Numbered from the stretch's first letter, positions 45,990 to 56,342 are shown. The stretch is DNA of 64,000 nucleotides from Methylobrevis albus (GCF_015904235.1 NZ_JADZLT010000054.1:34411-98410), one strand, 5' to 3'. The notes: a model not told the origin generated them from the sequence alone. Numbers and translations are program-made.

Positions 45990-46855
45990 GCGACCTTGGC
46001 CCCGGCACCGGCCCGCTCGCGATCGGTCCGGCGACGCCCGAAGAAGCGCGCCTGATCGTCGCCTGGGCCGCGACGGAGGGCTGGAATCCCGGCCTTTCGG
46101 ACATGGAGGCCTTCTACGGCTTCGATCCCGAAGGCTTCCTCGTCGCCCGGCTCGGCGCGGAAATGGCGGCCTGCATCAGCGTGGTCGCCTACCCGTCCGG
46201 CTTCGGCTTCCTCGGCTTCTACATCTGCCGGCCGGACCTTCGCGGCCGCGGCATCGGCAAGGCGTTGTGGGACGCCGCCCTCGCCCGCCGGCCGCTCGCC
46301 AGCATCGGCCTCGACGGCGTCGTCGCGCAGCAGGCGAACTATGCCCGCGCCGGCTTCGTGTTCGCCCACCGCAACGTGCGCTACGGCGGCCGCGTTGCAC
46401 CGCCGTCCGCCCGTGATCCGCAGATCGAGGACATCGCCCCGGGCTCCCCGCTCGCCGCCGCCGTCGCCGCCTATGACGCCGGCGTCTACCCGATCGGCCG
46501 GGCGGATTTCGTCCGGCGCTGGATCGCCGCCCCCGGGCAGCACGCCGTGGCACTGCTCGGGGGAGACGCCGTGCGCGGCTGGGGCGCGATCCGGCCCTCC
46601 ACCGACGGCATGAAGATCGGCCCGCTGTTCGCCGACGATGCCGCCGGCGCCGCAGCGATCTTCGCGGCGCTCGCCGTGGTGGCGGACGGGCGCCCGCTGT
46701 TCGTCGATCCGCCCGCGGTCAACGCCGCGGCGGTCGCCCTCGCCGAAGCGCACGGCCTCGTCCCGGTCTTCGAGACGGCGCGGATGTACCGCGGACCGGC
46801 GCCGGCGCTCGATCTCGCCCGCGTCTTCGGCATCACCTCCTTCGAACTCGGCTGA
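45986..46855 (+). CDS. GNAT family acetyltransferase with two acetyltransferase-like halves
   Basis: A 289-residue protein. The N-terminal half is a GNAT domain with the acetyl-CoA loop 'RPDLRGRGIGKALWDAALAR' near residues 80-99 and substrate-side 'AYPSGFGFLGFYICRP'. The C-terminal half ('HAVALLGGDAVRGWGAIRPS', 'GPLFADDAAGAAAIFAALAV', 'LAEAHGLVPVFETARMYRGP') resembles the second domain of YitH/HolE-type GNATs. The GTG at 45986 overlaps the permease stop. An N-acetyltransferase next to a polyamine-type importer suggests modification of the imported amine, but no substrate is proven. Confidence 0.8.
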   Translation: MSDLGPGTGPLAIGPATPEEARLIVAWAATEGWNPGLSDMEAFYGFDPEGFLVARLGAEMAACISVVAYPSGFGFLGFYICRPDLRGRGIGKALWDAALARRPLASIGLDGVVAQQANYARAGFVFAHRNVRYGGRVAPPSARDPQIEDIAPGSPLAAAVAAYDAGVYPIGRADFVRRWIAAPGQHAVALLGGDAVRGWGAIRPSTDGMKIGPLFADDAAGAAAIFAALAVVADGRPLFVDPPAVNAAAVALAEAHGLVPVFETARMYRGPAPALDLARVFGITSFELG

Positions 46856-46856
46856 C

Positions 46857-47594
46857 ATGCGCATTCATCTCGTCAATCCGAACACCACCGTTTCGATGAC
46901 CGAGAAGGCCGCCTTCGCGGCCCGGGCGGTCGCCGCCCCCGGCACCGCGATCCTCGCGCGCACCTCCGCGAACGGCCCGGCCTCGATCGAGGGCGCCTAC
47001 GACGGCGCCGTCGCCGTGCCGGGCATGCTGGTGGAGATCGCCGCCGCCGACGCGGAGGGGGTCGACGGCCACGTCATCGCCTGTTTCGACGACACCGGCC
47101 TCGACGCGGCGCGCGCCCTGTCGGCGCGCCCGGTGATCGGCATCGGCGAGGCGGCGTTCCACGTCGCGAGCCTCGTCGCCGAGCGCTTCGCCGTCGTCAC
47201 CACGCTGTCGCGCTCGATCCCGGTGATCGAGCGCAACCTCGCCGTCTACGGCCTCGCCGCCCGCTGCGCCCGGGTGCGCGCCTCCGACGTGCCGGTGCTG
47301 GCGCTGGAAGAGCCGGGGTCGGGCGCGCGCGACCTGATCGCCGCCGAGATCCGCGCCGCCCTCGACACCGACCGCGCCGAGGCGATCGTGCTCGGCTGCG
47401 CCGGCATGGCCGATCTCGCCCACAGCCTGTCGCTGGAATTTGGCGTGCCGGTCGTGGAAGGCGTCGCCGCGGCGGTGAAACTCGCCGAACTGCTCGCCGG
47501 CCTCGGCCTCGTCACGGCAAAGACCGGCCTCTACGCACCGCCGCTGCCGAAGCTCTACGCCGGCACGATGGCGTCGCTGGCGCCGCGGGGGTGA
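46857..47594 (+). CDS. Aspartate/glutamate/hydantoin racemase family protein
   Basis: A 245-residue protein of the Asp/Glu racemase superfamily, closest to hydantoin racemase (HyuE): 'RIHLVNPNTTVSMTEKA' at 2-18, the first catalytic Cys in 'GHVIACFDDTGLDAARAL' near residues 71-88, and the second in 'EAIVLGCAGMADLAHSLSLE' near 176-195. Both cysteines needed for two-base racemisation are present. It starts one base after the GNAT stop, so it is the last gene of the transporter operon. The combination hints that the imported compound is an amino acid or hydantoin/amide derivative. Confidence 0.85.
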   Translation: MRIHLVNPNTTVSMTEKAAFAARAVAAPGTAILARTSANGPASIEGAYDGAVAVPGMLVEIAAADAEGVDGHVIACFDDTGLDAARALSARPVIGIGEAAFHVASLVAERFAVVTTLSRSIPVIERNLAVYGLAARCARVRASDVPVLALEEPGSGARDLIAAEIRAALDTDRAEAIVLGCAGMADLAHSLSLEFGVPVVEGVAAAVKLAELLAGLGLVTAKTGLYAPPLPKLYAGTMASLAPRG

Positions 47595-48050
47595 GCGGGA
47601 GGGGTGCCACAGGGATGTCAGGGGAGAGCTTGGGCCTCGTGCCAGCTTCTACAGGTTGATTGGGGAGGATGTTTCTCCGCGTTGCCCTTCGCGGGCACGA
47701 TGTGGAGCTTCAGCCCGCCGGGCTTCGGTTCCAACGAACGCCCTCGCGATCGTCATCGCCGGGCTTGACCCGGCGACCCAATGGCCGTGCGGCATCGTTT
47801 GGTCCAAGAGATTGATCGCTCGGAATAATTCCATCGCCAGCGCCATCCCGTTCCGGACAGCGAGTGGGTCACCGGCTCAAGGCCGGTGATGACGGAAGCG
47901 AGGCTGAGAAATCCAACGTCCGCCCAAACTTGCCGAACCGGACAGCCGTGTCCTGTGCGGACCATGACGAGTGGGGGGTAGCGCTTGGCCAACGGTCGAA
48001 AGCAGTTCCAGCCGATCGATCGGACCGACGCCCTCGGATCGTCCAGCCGC
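47595..48050. repeat. Intergenic region with a 29-bp inverted repeat
   Basis: No gene is visible in these 456 bp. Arms at 47752-47780 and 47865-47893 match as imperfect inverted repeats (25 of 29 bases), each containing CCGGGCTTGACCCGG or its variant CCGGCTCAAGGCCGG. Such CTTGACCCGG elements are frequent in Hyphomicrobiales intergenic DNA. The arms are themselves small hairpins. It separates the convergent racemase and 641-residue genes. Confidence 0.7.
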
Positions 48051-49976
48051 TCACTGCCCCCAGGCGGCCATCGCCTGTTCGAAGGCGCGGCGGCCGGGCG
48101 TGCCCTTTTCGAAGGTCAGGATGGCGCGGCGGCGGTCGGCATAGCGGATCGGCACGTCGATCCACTCGCGCTCCTTGAGCAGCGACAGATTGCGCTCGAG
48201 GTCGCGTTCGGTCGACGACAGCGCGAGCCAGAACAGGTTTTCCGACACCGGCGCCACGGCCCCGACCAGCGGATCCCCGCGCGCGTCCTCGGTCTGCTTC
48301 ATGATCAGGCCCGGCGTCGCGCCGATCGCGCGGCCGGTGAAGCTCGGCTCGACGGTGAAGGCGAGGTCGACGAGATGGCTCGCCGGCAGCGCCGCGTCGG
48401 CGTTCTTGCGGATCGTCAGGGCGAGCCGCAGGCCGCGTTCGGGGATCGACACCTCGGCCCGGATCGTCGGCTCCGCCGCGCCGCCGGCGGCGGGGGGCGT
48501 ATCGACGAAGGTCCAGATCGCCTCGCCCTCGAGCCGCGTTCCCTCGGAGCCCGCGACCGGCTCCTCGTAGAGGATCGAGCGCTGCGCGACGATCACCGCC
48601 GGCTGCGTCTCGGAGCCCGGCGCGGCATCGGGAACGGCCGGCGCCGCGGCACCGGCCGTCGCCGTATTGCCGGTCGCCGGCGCCTCGGTGGAGCCGTCCG
48701 CCGGCGGCGGCGCGGTTTCGGGGGGCGGCGTCTCGGGCGCGGCGGCCGGCGGCGGCTCGGGCGCGGCCGGTTCCGGCGTCGCGGGGGCCGGCGTCGCGGG
48801 GGCCGGCGTCGCGGCCTCCGGCGTCGCGGGCGGCGCCGTGCTCTCGCCGGTCAGGCTGTCCTCGTCGAGCGGCGGGGTGACGCGAAGGGTCGGCACGGCG
48901 CGCGCATCGGGCGCGACGGCGGGCGGCACGCCCTCCTGCGGCAGGCGGTCGGTGATCTTCGGCTCGAGCCCGTTCTCCGCGGCCGGCGGCGCCGTGTCCG
49001 GCGGCGTTGCGGCGTCGGTCTCGGGCGCGGTGGCCACCGGCTGGCGGGCAATGCCGAGCACGTCCGGCACGAGGCCGGCCTGCATGCCGGCGACCGCGCC
49101 GATCGCCGCCGCTATCAGCAGCGCCAGCACGGCGAACACCGCGACACGCCGGCCGCGCCCGCTGCGTCCACTGGGCTCCGGCGGCTCCGGCGGCCGCTGG
49201 CGGCGCGCAGTATCCGGCGCCGCGCGAACGGTGTCGGGGGCGGCGCTCTCAGCGGTGGCGACACTCGTCGCCGCACCCAGTACCGGTTCGGTCCGGACCG
49301 GCTCGGCCGGGCGACGATCGCTCTTCGCAGCCTCGGGCTTGGCCACGTCGGGCTTTGCCGTCTCGGGACGCGCCGGCTTGGCGGTCTCGGCGGGCGTCAG
49401 CTTAGGCTCGATGCGCTCGGCCGGCACCGGCTCGGAGGTCTCGTCGAGCTTGTCGCGCATGGCGCGCACCGCCGTCGCGGCGGCGCCGCCGATCGAGGCG
49501 GTTTCCTGCCGCATGCGGTCGAGCACGGCCTTGCCGCCCTCGCCGTCGGCAGAGGCGGCGGGACGCGGCGGCGCCACCGGCGGCGCGGATTTCGCCGGCT
49601 CGGCTTTCGCCGGTTCGGCGCGCGGTGCCTCGGCCTTGGCAGCCTCGGGCCTGGTGGGTTCGGGTCTGGCGGGTTCGGGCCGCGACGGCGCTGCCTTCGG
49701 CGGCTCGGGGCGCGGTTCGGCCGGCGCCGGGGGCGGCGGCGTCTCGGGCGTCAGCCCGAAGGCGGCGCCCGCGACTTCGCTCTCGACGCGGCGGATCGAT
49801 TCCTCGAGCGCCAGTCGCTGGTCGGTGATCTGGGCCGGCGACAGCGGCGGGTCATAGGCCTGCAGCTGACGCACCAGCGCGGATCGCGCCCGTTCGTAGA
49901 CCGCGCGCCGCGCCTCGCCGGTGTTCGACGGCAGCGCTCCGATCGCGCGCTTCAGTACGGGATAGAAATCCGCCAT
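48051..49976 (-). CDS. Large Pro/Ala-rich single-pass membrane protein, function unknown
   Basis: A 641-residue protein in three parts. The first 70 residues form a conserved helical module ('MADFYPVLKRAIGALPSNTG', 'AYDPPLSPAQITDQRLALEE'). A disordered Ala/Pro/Glu-rich stretch follows, with one transmembrane helix near 277-297 ('VAVFAVLALLIAAAIGAVAG') and more Pro/Thr repeats. The last 200 residues are an ordered domain ('AIWTFVDTPPAAGGAAEPTI', 'FTVEPSFTGRAIGATPGLIM'). The orientation suggests a cytoplasmic head and a periplasmic domain. Similar proteins exist in Hyphomicrobiales without known roles. Confidence 0.7.
   Translation of the reverse strand: MADFYPVLKRAIGALPSNTGEARRAVYERARSALVRQLQAYDPPLSPAQITDQRLALEESIRRVESEVAGAAFGLTPETPPPPAPAEPRPEPPKAAPSRPEPARPEPTRPEAAKAEAPRAEPAKAEPAKSAPPVAPPRPAASADGEGGKAVLDRMRQETASIGGAAATAVRAMRDKLDETSEPVPAERIEPKLTPAETAKPARPETAKPDVAKPEAAKSDRRPAEPVRTEPVLGAATSVATAESAAPDTVRAAPDTARRQRPPEPPEPSGRSGRGRRVAVFAVLALLIAAAIGAVAGMQAGLVPDVLGIARQPVATAPETDAATPPDTAPPAAENGLEPKITDRLPQEGVPPAVAPDARAVPTLRVTPPLDEDSLTGESTAPPATPEAATPAPATPAPATPEPAAPEPPPAAAPETPPPETAPPPADGSTEAPATGNTATAGAAAPAVPDAAPGSETQPAVIVAQRSILYEEPVAGSEGTRLEGEAIWTFVDTPPAAGGAAEPTIRAEVSIPERGLRLALTIRKNADAALPASHLVDLAFTVEPSFTGRAIGATPGLIMKQTEDARGDPLVGAVAPVSENLFWLALSSTERDLERNLSLLKEREWIDVPIRYADRRRAILTFEKGTPGRRAFEQAMAAWGQ
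48781..48825. repeat. 15-bp tandem repeat in the Pro-rich region
   Basis: Units GCGGGGGCCGGCGTC at 48781-48795 and 48796-48810 are identical, and a third at 48811-48825 is degenerate. They encode the repeated pentapeptide ATPAP in the 641-residue membrane protein. Confidence 0.75.
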
Positions 49977-50121
49977 GCGGCCAGCCTCGGCTCCTCAACC
50001 CTCTCGAGCAGACGACCGCCCCGGCCTTCCGCCGATCAACCTGCCGGTGGTCGGCCGCGACTTCGCTCGCGCCGAACATTGCAGCCCATCGTAGACAAAG
50101 CAACGACCTGTAAGGACTTTG

Positions 50122-51414
<1,293 letters not shown>

Positions 51415-51698
51415 CGACGCTTCACTCCCGCTTGTCCTTGCGGCCATGCCGAAACCCTCGCGTCGGAACGCGAGGGGGGTCTTGCCGGCCACCGTCTAAT
51501 AGCCGCTTTGCGCCGCGACTGCGAGGGGCCACGGCACCGGCAGCGGGGGAGATGCATGGGTGACCCGCAGGCCCGCGCCTATCGGCATGGCCGGCGACCG
51601 GCTATAGAGCCCGTTCGGTCCGGGAGGCCGTCGGTCGATGCCGGTGCCCCTTGCCCGGCGGCGGCCGCGACGAAGAACAACAAAGAGACGCTTCGGCC

Positions 51699-52610
51699 AT
51701 GGCGGCACTTCGCGAACGCGCGACCCGCGCGCTTTTCGGCAATCCCTATCTTCTGCTCGCTTTGTCGGCCCTGTTCTGGGCCGGCAACGCGATCACCAGC
51801 CGGCTCGCGGTCGGCGAGGTCTCGCCGATGGCGCTGACCACGCTGCGCTGGGCCCTCGTCGGCGTCATCGTGCTCGCCGTCGGCCTGAAGCCGGTGCGCG
51901 ACGAATGGCCGGTGCTGCGCCCGCGCCTCGTCTATCTCGCGATCATGGCCTTCCTCGGCTTCACCGGCTTCAACGCGCTCTATTACATCTCGGCCTATTT
52001 CACCTCGGCCGTGAACATCGGCATCCTGCAGGGCGCGATCCCGATGCTGGTGTTCGCGATCGCCCTGGTGGTGCGCGGCACGCGGGTGAAGCCGGCGCAG
52101 GTCGTCGGCATGATCGCCGGCCTCATCGGCGTCGGCGTCGTCGCCGCCCGTGGTGACATGGACGTCCTGCTCGGCCTCGGCTTCAACTTCGGCGACGTCC
52201 TGATGCTGGTCGCCTGCGCCATGTACGCGACCTATACGGTGGCGCTGACCAGCCGGCCGCAGGTGTCGGGCTTTGCCTTCTTCACCATCCTCGCCGCCTT
52301 CGCCCTGCTCACTTCGCTGCCGCCGCTCGCCGCCGAGATCGCCATGGGCAAGTTCCAGTGGCCGACGCCGGCCGGCTGGCTCGCCATCGCCTACACCGCG
52401 GTCTTCCCCTCGGTGCTGTCGCAGATCTTCTTCATCCGCGGCGTCGAGTTGATCGGCCCCGGCCGCGCCGGCATCTTCGTCAACCTGGTGCCGGTGTTCG
52501 CCGCCGTGCTCGCCGTGGCGATCCTCGGGGAGCCGTTCCACGTCTACCATGCCGTGGCGCTGGTCCTCGTGCTCGGCGGCATCCTCTACGCCGAGCGGGC
52601 GCGGCGCTGA
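51699..52610 (+). CDS. EamA/DMT family transporter
   Basis: A 303-residue protein of two EamA repeats with ten predicted helices: 'YLLLALSALFWAGNAITSRL' near 16-35 opens repeat one, and 'LMLVACAMYATYTVALTSRP' near 168-187 opens repeat two, ending 'PFHVYHAVALVLVLGGILYA'. Such proteins export amino acids or metabolites; the substrate is unknown. The ATG at 51699 is chosen because the conserved first helix follows shortly after. It is divergent from purA, 284 bp away, with no gene between. Confidence 0.88.
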   Translation: MAALRERATRALFGNPYLLLALSALFWAGNAITSRLAVGEVSPMALTTLRWALVGVIVLAVGLKPVRDEWPVLRPRLVYLAIMAFLGFTGFNALYYISAYFTSAVNIGILQGAIPMLVFAIALVVRGTRVKPAQVVGMIAGLIGVGVVAARGDMDVLLGLGFNFGDVLMLVACAMYATYTVALTSRPQVSGFAFFTILAAFALLTSLPPLAAEIAMGKFQWPTPAGWLAIAYTAVFPSVLSQIFFIRGVELIGPGRAGIFVNLVPVFAAVLAVAILGEPFHVYHAVALVLVLGGILYAERARR

Positions 52611-52693
52611 TGGCACGGCCCGCCACCCCGATTCCGGATGATCCGGCCGACCGGCCGGGCGCTGCCCCCTCGACCAGCCCGCGGAGAGCCCCG

Positions 52694-53581
52694 ATGCCCC
52701 CGATCGCCTGGCTCCTCCTCGTCCTGCTGTCGCTACTCTGGGGCGGCTCCTATCTCTCGGCCCGCGTCGCCGCGCCGGAGATCACCCCGTTCACGCTGGT
52801 GTTCCTGCGCTGCGCCATCGCGGCGGCGGTGCTGAACATCGCGCTCTATGCCACCGGACGCCGGCTGCCGTGGACGGCGGAGCGCCTGAAGCAGTTTGCG
52901 GTGATGGGCATCCTCAACAACGTGATCCCCTTCGCGCTGATCTTCTACGGCACGCGCCACATCGGCGCCGGCCTCGCCTCGATCCTCAACGCGGCGACGC
53001 CGATCTGCACCGTGCTCGTGTTCCACTTCCTCTCCGACGACAGGCTGCGCCCCAACAAGGCCGCCGGCGTCGTGCTCGGCTTCACCGGCGTTGCGGTGAT
53101 GATCGGCATCTCGGCGCTGAGCGACATGGGCAGCCACCTGCTCGCCGAGCTCGCCTGCCTCGCGGCGACGGTCTCCTACGCCTTTTCGATGCTGTGGAGC
53201 CGCCGGCTGACCGGGCTCGACCCGATGGTGATCGCCACCGGCCAGCTCACCGCCTCGACGCTGCTGACGCTGCCGCTGATGTTCGCCTTCGAGCAGCCCT
53301 TCGCGCTGCCGATGCCGTCGACCGAAGCGATGCTGGCGGTGCTGTTCCTCGCGCTCGCCGCCACCGCCTTCGCCTATATCGTCTTCTTCCGCATTGCCGC
53401 CCTCGCCGGCCCGGCCAACGTGATGCTGGTCACCTTCCTCGTGCCGATCAGCGCGATCTTCCTCGGCTGGCTGTTCCTCGGCGAGACGCTGCAGCCGCGG
53501 CACTGGGCCGGCATGGTGCTGATCATGGCCGGCCTCGCCGCGATCGACGGCCGCGTCTTCGGCCTGTTCCGCCGCAGCTGA
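52694..53581 (+). CDS. EamA/DMT family transporter, second copy
   Basis: A 295-residue two-repeat EamA protein, starting 'MPPIAWLLLVLLSLLWGGSY' and containing 'ILNNVIPFALIFYGTRHIGA' near 74-93 and 'FLVPISAIFLGWLFLGETLQ' near 252-271. The ATG at 52694 has GCGGAGAG seven bases upstream. An earlier ATG at 52610 overlaps the previous stop (TGATG) and would add a 28-residue Pro-rich leader; it cannot be ruled out. The two EamA genes are close and probably co-transcribed, but they are not near-identical, so not a recent duplication. Confidence 0.88.
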   Translation: MPPIAWLLLVLLSLLWGGSYLSARVAAPEITPFTLVFLRCAIAAAVLNIALYATGRRLPWTAERLKQFAVMGILNNVIPFALIFYGTRHIGAGLASILNAATPICTVLVFHFLSDDRLRPNKAAGVVLGFTGVAVMIGISALSDMGSHLLAELACLAATVSYAFSMLWSRRLTGLDPMVIATGQLTASTLLTLPLMFAFEQPFALPMPSTEAMLAVLFLALAATAFAYIVFFRIAALAGPANVMLVTFLVPISAIFLGWLFLGETLQPRHWAGMVLIMAGLAAIDGRVFGLFRRS

Positions 53582-53595
53582 CCCACGAACGGCAG

Positions 53596-53624
53596 AAGGC
53601 CCCGGTACACGACCGGGGCCTTTT
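53596..53624. terminator. Bidirectional terminator between the EamA gene and the SDR gene
   Basis: Stem AAGGCCCCGGT / ACCGGGGCCTT, loop ACACG, with AA to the left and TTTTGATTT to the right, 14 bp past the EamA stop. Confidence 0.75.
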
Positions 53625-53657
53625 GATTTCGCAGATCCCTGTTCCCAACCGCAGCCC

Positions 53658-54425
53658 TCACCAGCAGCAGAAGCCGCCGTCCACCAGCAGGTCGACGCCG
53701 GTGACGAAGCTCGCGCCCGGGCTGACCAGGAACACCGCCGGGCCGACCATCTCGTCGACGGTGGCGATCCGCGCCATCGGCGTCTCGGCGGCGAAGGTCT
53801 TCAGCTGCTCGGCGACCTCGGGCCGCTTGTTCATCGGCGTCAGCGTATAGCCGGGGCTGATCGCGTTGACGCGGATGCCGTGGCCGACCCAGTCCATCGC
53901 AAGGCTCTTCGTCAGGTGGATGACGCCCGCCTTCGAAGCGTTGTAGTGCACCTGCGTGATGCCGCGGTTGACGATCGAGCCCGACATCGAGGCGATGTTG
54001 ACGATCGCGCCGCCCTTGCCGTTCGCGATCATCGCCCGCCCCTCGGCCTGGCACGACAGGAACGTGCCGGTGAGGTTGACGTCGATCATCCGCTGCCACT
54101 GCTCGCGCGGCATCTCGGCGGCGAGCCCCGCATTGGCGATCCCGGCACAGTTCACCGCGATGACGAGCGGCCCGAGCTCCGCCTCGGTGGCCGCCACCGC
54201 TTCGGCGAGCGCCGCCTCGTCGGTGACGTTGCCGGCGAGCGCCAGCGCCTTGCGCCCGAGCGCCGTGATCGCGGCCACCGTGTCGCCGATGCCGGCGCTG
54301 CCCGGCAGGTCGAAGCACGCGACATCGGCGCCGGCCTCGGCCAGCCCGACCGCAATCCGCTGCCCGATGCCGCTACCGGCCCCGGTGACGAAGGCGGTCT
54401 GCCCGGAAAGATCGAAGAGGGTCAT
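53658..54425 (-). CDS. SDR family oxidoreductase (polyol/sugar dehydrogenase-like)
   Basis: A 255-residue classical short-chain dehydrogenase: coenzyme site 'AFVTGAGSGIGQRIAVGLAE' (11-30), 'NCAGIANAG' near 91-99, catalytic Ser in 'GAIVNIASMSGSIV', Tyr-x3-Lys in 'VHYNASKAGVIHLTKSLAMD' near 159-178 and 'GVDLLVDGGFCCW' at the end. Asp after the Rossmann strand ('ADVACFDLPG') favours NAD. ATG at 54425. It follows the sugar-ABC genes on the same strand but is separated by a 273-bp repeat-bearing gap, so it may be a distal or separately transcribed part of the island. Confidence 0.88.
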   Translation of the reverse strand: MTLFDLSGQTAFVTGAGSGIGQRIAVGLAEAGADVACFDLPGSAGIGDTVAAITALGRKALALAGNVTDEAALAEAVAATEAELGPLVIAVNCAGIANAGLAAEMPREQWQRMIDVNLTGTFLSCQAEGRAMIANGKGGAIVNIASMSGSIVNRGITQVHYNASKAGVIHLTKSLAMDWVGHGIRVNAISPGYTLTPMNKRPEVAEQLKTFAAETPMARIATVDEMVGPAVFLVSPGASFVTGVDLLVDGGFCCW

Positions 54426-54511
54426 GAAGGAGGGCTCCCTAGGAGGGTGGAACGTTGTTTCTACTGCTGCCTCGGCGCTGGCCAACGCCAAGGCACGAAG
54501 GCTGCAAAAAA

Positions 54512-54672
54512 TCCCTCCCCCTTGTGGGGAGGGTGGCCCCGCCGCGAGGCGGGGTCGGGAGGGGTCGCGGCGGCGCGGCATATGCGGACGCTTCGCCGGA
54601 AAATCGCGGAGAGGCCCTTACCCCTCCCGACCCGGCTTGCAGCCGGGCCACCCTCCCCACAAGGGGGAGGGA
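54512..54672. repeat. Nested palindromic intergenic repeat
   Basis: Perfect 26-bp outer arms at 54512-54537 and 54647-54672 (core CCCTCCCCCTTGTGGGGAGG) enclose further complementary inner segments (TCGGGAGGGG / CCCCTCCCGA). It fills the gap between the SDR and the ABC ATPase genes. It belongs to a different family from the repeats at 14.2 and 18.2 kb but is similar in design. No gene is visible in this gap. Confidence 0.8.
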
Positions 54673-54698
54673 TAAGAGGCGGCGACCACCTTGCCCCC

Positions 54699-56210
54699 TT
54701 ACGTCGTCGCGAGTTCCATCACCGACACCCGTCCCGCCGTCTCGTGGTCGAGGATGCCGCGCTGGCGGCCGCGGGCGAGGACCATCACGCGGTGCGACAG
54801 GCCCAGCACCTCGTCGAGGTCGGAGGAGACCACGATCACCGCCATGCCGCGCTCGGCAAGGCCCGAGATCACGTCGTAGATCGCCGCCCGCGCGCCGACG
54901 TCGATGCCGCGCGTCGGCTCGTCGAGGATGACGATCTTCGGCTCGCGCGAGATGCACTTGGCGATCACCACCTTCTGCTGGTTGCCGCCCGAGAGCTCGC
55001 TGACCTTCTGTGCCGGGCTGCCCTTCACCCCGAAGCGGGCGATGGCGCCGCGGGCGAAATTCTCGACCGCGGAGGGACGGATCCAGCCGGTGCGGCTGAT
55101 GCGCGGATAGTTCCCGAGCGCGATGTTGTCGGCGATGGTGTGGTCGAGCGTCACGCCCTGGTGCTTGCGGTCTTCCGGCACCAGCACGATGCCGGCGGCC
55201 AGCGCATCCGCCGGCGAGCGCAGCCGCACCGGCGCGCCGCCGACCTCCACCGTACCGGAACTGACCGGATCGGCGCCTGCAATGGCGCGCACCAGCTCGG
55301 TGCGCCCGGCGCCGACGATACCGGCGATGCCGAACACCTCGCCGGCGGCGACCTCGAAGCTGACGTCCTCGAACAGGCCGAGCGCCGAGGTGAGGTTTTG
55401 AACTTTCAGCAGCGGCGCGCCGTGGCGATGCGCGAGGCGGGGGAACATGCGGTCGAGGCTGCGGCCGACCATGTCCTCGACGAGCTGCTTCACCGGCACC
55501 TGCGCGGTCGCGTGCGTCGCGACCAGCCGGCCGTCGCGCAAGACGGCGACGCGGTCGGCGATGCGGGCGATCTCGTCGAGGCGGTGGCTGATGTAGACGA
55601 AGGAAACGCCCTCCGCCTTCAGCGCCGCGATCTGCTCGAACAGGCGATCGGTCTCCTCGCCGCCGAGCGCCGCGGTCGGCTCGTCGAAGATCAGCAGGCG
55701 GGCGTTCAGCGTCAACGCCTTGGCGATCTCGACCTGCTGCTGCGCCGCGACTTTCAGGTCGCGCACCAGCGTCGTCGGCGCGACGTCGAGGCCGAGGCGG
55801 TGCAGCTGCTCGGCGGCGCGGCGGTTCATGGTCTCGCGGTCGATGCGGCCGCCGCGGGTCGGCAGGCGGCCGACGAAGACGTTCTCGGCGATCGAGAGTT
55901 CGGGGAGCAGCCGCATTTCCTGGTGGATCAGGCCGATGCCCTGCGCCAGCGCGTCGGCCGGCGACGCCGGAGCATAGGGCTGGCCGCGCCAGCTCATCGT
56001 GCCGGTGGTCGGCTGCACGAGGCCGGCGATGATCGAGGAGGCCGTCGACTTGCCGGCGCCGTTCTCGCCGAGCAGCGCCAGCACCTCGCCGGGACGCACC
56101 TCGAGGTCGAGCCCCGACAGCACGGTGACCGGACCGTAGGTCTTGCCGATGTTGCGGATGACGAGCCCGTCCGCCGGGGCGGCGCTGGGCTGGACCTGTG
56201 CCGGCTGCAT
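54699..56210 (-). CDS. Sugar ABC transporter ATP-binding protein (RbsA-like, two ATPase domains)
   Basis: The 503-residue protein has two ABC domains, as in ribose/galactose importers. The first has Walker A 'LLGENGAGKSTASSIIAGLV' near 46-65, and its signature region is 'DLKVAAQQQVEIAKALTLNA'. The second has the altered A motif 'IAGIVGAGRTELVRAIAGAD' and the signature 'ELSGGNQQKVVIAKCISREP'. Walker B sequences 'LLIFDEPTAALGGEE' and 'IVILDEPTRGIDVGARAAIY' are intact. It follows the binding-protein gene after a hairpin-containing gap of 132 bp. Confidence 0.92.
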   Translation of the reverse strand: MQPAQVQPSAAPADGLVIRNIGKTYGPVTVLSGLDLEVRPGEVLALLGENGAGKSTASSIIAGLVQPTTGTMSWRGQPYAPASPADALAQGIGLIHQEMRLLPELSIAENVFVGRLPTRGGRIDRETMNRRAAEQLHRLGLDVAPTTLVRDLKVAAQQQVEIAKALTLNARLLIFDEPTAALGGEETDRLFEQIAALKAEGVSFVYISHRLDEIARIADRVAVLRDGRLVATHATAQVPVKQLVEDMVGRSLDRMFPRLAHRHGAPLLKVQNLTSALGLFEDVSFEVAAGEVFGIAGIVGAGRTELVRAIAGADPVSSGTVEVGGAPVRLRSPADALAAGIVLVPEDRKHQGVTLDHTIADNIALGNYPRISRTGWIRPSAVENFARGAIARFGVKGSPAQKVSELSGGNQQKVVIAKCISREPKIVILDEPTRGIDVGARAAIYDVISGLAERGMAVIVVSSDLDEVLGLSHRVMVLARGRQRGILDHETAGRVSVMELATT

Positions 56211-56245
56211 GACAGGAGGGTCTCCGTTACGTGGGCGGCGATGGC

Positions 56246-56287
56246 AAAAAGGGGAGCGCCGGCGCGGCTGCCGGCGTCGGCGCTCCC
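56246..56287 (-). terminator. Hairpin 3' of the sugar-binding-protein gene
   Basis: On the minus strand, GGGAGCGCCG..CCGGC / GCCGG..CGGCGCTCCCC is followed by TTTTT. It is 56 bp beyond the binding-protein stop and upstream of the ATPase gene, so it can act as a partial terminator that keeps binding-protein message above the ATPase. Confidence 0.65.
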
Positions 56288-56342
56288 GTCGCGGCGACCG
56301 GGGGAGATCCGGTCGCCGCGGGGTCTGGCGGAGAGGAACCGC

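Noticed and set aside
47752..47893. CRISPR-like or transposon terminal repeats
   Set aside because: Only a single inverted pair, no regular direct repeats, no cas genes and no transposase between the arms.
47595..48050. Possible short genes in the 456-bp gap
   Set aside because: Frames there overlap the palindromic repeat, have no ribosome sites and read as low-complexity sequence.
51415..51698. Purine riboswitch upstream of purA or of the EamA gene
   Set aside because: No conserved three-way junction pattern could be recognised in the divergent gap.
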